In this document: positions 6,186-7,438 of the stretch, piece after piece
Numbering within the stretch: position 1 is the stretch's first letter
Layout of the letters: the number at the start of each line of letters is the position of its first letter
From: a bacterium
Lineage (GTDB): Bacteria; Hydrogenedentota; Hydrogenedentia; Hydrogenedentiales; SLHB01
Length of the DNA: 7,438 nt
Reading direction: 5' to 3'
NCBI GenBank assembly: GCA_024231375.1
Contig: JAAEQP010000734.1
Coordinates: forward strand, 1-7,438
The notes under the pieces: model-generated
What the model was told of the DNA's origin: nothing
Database searches by the model: none
The model's input: the letters and a program-made list of their open reading frames with translations, nothing else
Translations under genes and position numbers: made by a program

Positions 6186-7438
6186 CTGCTGACTCTGGTA
6201 TCTCTGATGGTGTCCGGCGCGGACGCCTCCCTCCCACTTCAAACATGGACCCTTTCGGAGAATGGGTCGTCGCGAGGCACGGCGTATTGCGCTGCCAACA
6301 AGATTGTGACGGTCGACGGGAAAACGCATATCGCGTGGTTGGATTCGGTGTCTGTCACGAAAGTGTGTACCTACGACCACGCGACCGGCGAGACGGGTGC
6401 GCCCGTGGAGTTGGGGATCGGCCACGACAACCATGGCGGACCCAGCATGTGCGCGGACAGTCAAGGGTACCTGCACATCGTGTTTGGTCCGCACCATCAC
6501 CCGTTTCAGTATCGGAGGTCCCTGCGGCCGAACGACACTAGCGAATGGACGCCCGTGGAGACGTTTGCGGAGAAGGCGACGTACCCGAGTCTTGTTTGCG
6601 ACTCGAATGACACGCTGCACGTGGTGTATCGGCAGAGCGGCGAGCGCTGGCAATTGATGTACCAACGCAAACCCAAAGACGGCCCGTGGTCGGAGGCGGT
6701 GTCGCTGCTGATCGCGCCGGGTCCCGGCTACATGCAATGGGGGAATGCCCTGCACGTCGACGGAAATGGCCGGCTTCATCTCGGGTTCCACATCTACGCG
6801 GCCAAACCGCAGGACCGCGGGTTTGCGTTCGGATACTTCTACAGCGACGACGGAGGCGGCACGTGGCACACTACGGATGGCGAGCCGGTTGCGCTGCCCG
6901 CAACCGTCGCCATGTGCAAGCCGATCCGGACCAGCGATGAGATGAACATCCGCGTGGGTACGGTGGTTGCGGCAGACGATGGGACTGTGTACATGACCGT
7001 TTTCGGGCGACGCAGCATGGACAGCCGGGGCGCGGGGCTGTGGAAGTTGATTGACGGCGAATGGAGTGTGACGGATTTGGAGCAGTTCATGGAGCCGCCC
7101 TGGAATCTGGTTCTTTCGGCATCGGTTGGGCTGGGGTCAGACGGGACGGTGTACGCGGTTGTCACGTGCGGCGAGAAGGGTTGGGGTGCGCCGGGTCAGG
7201 AGATCCGGTTGCTGGTGTCGCGCGACGGTGGCAAGACGTTTGTGGATCAGGCCGTGAGTGAGCCGAATCCGGATCGGCCGCGATGGTTGCCGAATATTGA
7301 GCGGGATATGGGACATGCTCCGGTAGACGTGCCTTGCTTTCTCTATACGTCGGGTGAGAAGGGGAAGGACAACAAGGCCAAGACCGCGAATGGGATTGTC
7401 TTCGTGCGCGCCGAGGACGGCGCGATCCGAAGAAGCCG
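6183..7438 (+). CDS. Exported BNR_4-type beta-propeller protein, putative polysaccharide-active enzyme (partial, C-terminus off the right edge)
   Basis: The first 418 residues are present with no stop. Residues 1-16 (MLLTLVSLMVSGADAS) are a short hydrophobic leader without Lys/Arg, so export is likely. The body is rich in beta-strand repeats of the form GYLHIVFG, DTLHVVYR, GRLHLGFH and GTVYMTVFG, as in propeller blades. Two Asp-box motifs occur, SDDGGGTW (221-228) and SRDGGKTF (346-353). HDNHGGPSM (81-89), followed about 20 residues later by GPHHHPFQYRRS (102-113), matches my memory of the BNR_4 family. Some relatives are polysaccharide lyases acting on ulvan-like glycans (PL24/PL25) or L-rhamnose-targeting hydrolases (GH145), in which histidines in this area are catalytic. 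Substrate is not determinable here; a non-enzymatic sugar-binding role is possible. It diverges from a GH127 gene, which supports a role in polysaccharide breakdown. Frame and start are secure; function is moderately so. Confidence 0.8.
   Translation, partial: MLLTLVSLMVSGADASLPLQTWTLSENGSSRGTAYCAANKIVTVDGKTHIAWLDSVSVTKVCTYDHATGETGAPVELGIGHDNHGGPSMCADSQGYLHIVFGPHHHPFQYRRSLRPNDTSEWTPVETFAEKATYPSLVCDSNDTLHVVYRQSGERWQLMYQRKPKDGPWSEAVSLLIAPGPGYMQWGNALHVDGNGRLHLGFHIYAAKPQDRGFAFGYFYSDDGGGTWHTTDGEPVALPATVAMCKPIRTSDEMNIRVGTVVAADDGTVYMTVFGRRSMDSRGAGLWKLIDGEWSVTDLEQFMEPPWNLVLSASVGLGSDGTVYAVVTCGEKGWGAPGQEIRLLVSRDGGKTFVDQAVSEPNPDRPRWLPNIERDMGHAPVDVPCFLYTSGEKGKDNKAKTANGIVFVRAEDGAIRRS

Noticed and set aside
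6149..6541. 130-codon plus-strand frame starting just before the BNR start
   Set aside because: It lies in a different frame from the propeller protein, whose frame shows Asp boxes, repeat blades and a leader; the translation has no recognisable motif.
6036..6869. 277-codon minus-strand frame opposite the BNR gene
   Set aside because: It is antisense to the BNR gene and covers the promoter region; part of it is the translated hairpin repeat (LTLSQRERVGVRG), not a protein domain.

Overview
This window looks like ordinary chromosome of a GC-rich, respiring bacterium that also breaks down complex polysaccharides. Three genes on the minus strand (positions 1-3212) form a sdhC-sdhA-sdhB operon for succinate:quinone oxidoreductase. 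Its single five-helix, histidine-rich membrane subunit and the CAB gene order are of the 'type B' kind known from Bacillus, Bacteroidota, Campylobacterota and several PVC/FCB-related phyla. The neighbouring exported GH127 enzyme and BNR/propeller enzyme would suit a carbohydrate-degrading lineage such as Hydrogenedentota, Planctomycetota or Bacteroidota-like bacteria. That placement is inference; no phylogenetic marker settles it.

Layout from left to right: sdhB runs off the left edge (1-583, minus). sdhA (583-2505, minus) and sdhC (2508-3212, minus) follow, packed with a 1-base overlap and a 2-base gap. A 314-bp non-coding stretch (3213-3526) holds the likely sdhCAB promoter (extended -10) and several inverted repeats. 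A large exported glycoside hydrolase of family GH127, a beta-L-arabinofuranosidase-type enzyme with a carbohydrate-binding-like C-terminal domain, occupies 3527-5983 on the minus strand. A 199-bp divergent intergenic region (5984-6182) carries a good promoter for the GH127 gene, a plausible overlapping promoter in the other direction, and a perfect hairpin repeat. The last gene (6183 to beyond the right edge, plus) encodes an exported BNR_4-type beta-propeller protein.

The three Sdh proteins make one membrane complex that oxidises succinate in the TCA cycle and passes electrons to quinone. The two divergent exported proteins look like parts of a plant or algal polysaccharide-degrading set. 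A shared bidirectional promoter region would let them be expressed together. The catalytic Cys/Glu zinc centre of GH127 is fully preserved, so that gene appears intact and active.

The main non-genic signals are two related hairpin repeats that bracket the GH127 gene on both sides in the same orientation, and a near-symmetric promoter with overlapping -10 elements between the divergent genes. I found no transposase, CRISPR array, tRNA or rRNA, and nothing that amounts to a clearly new biological system.
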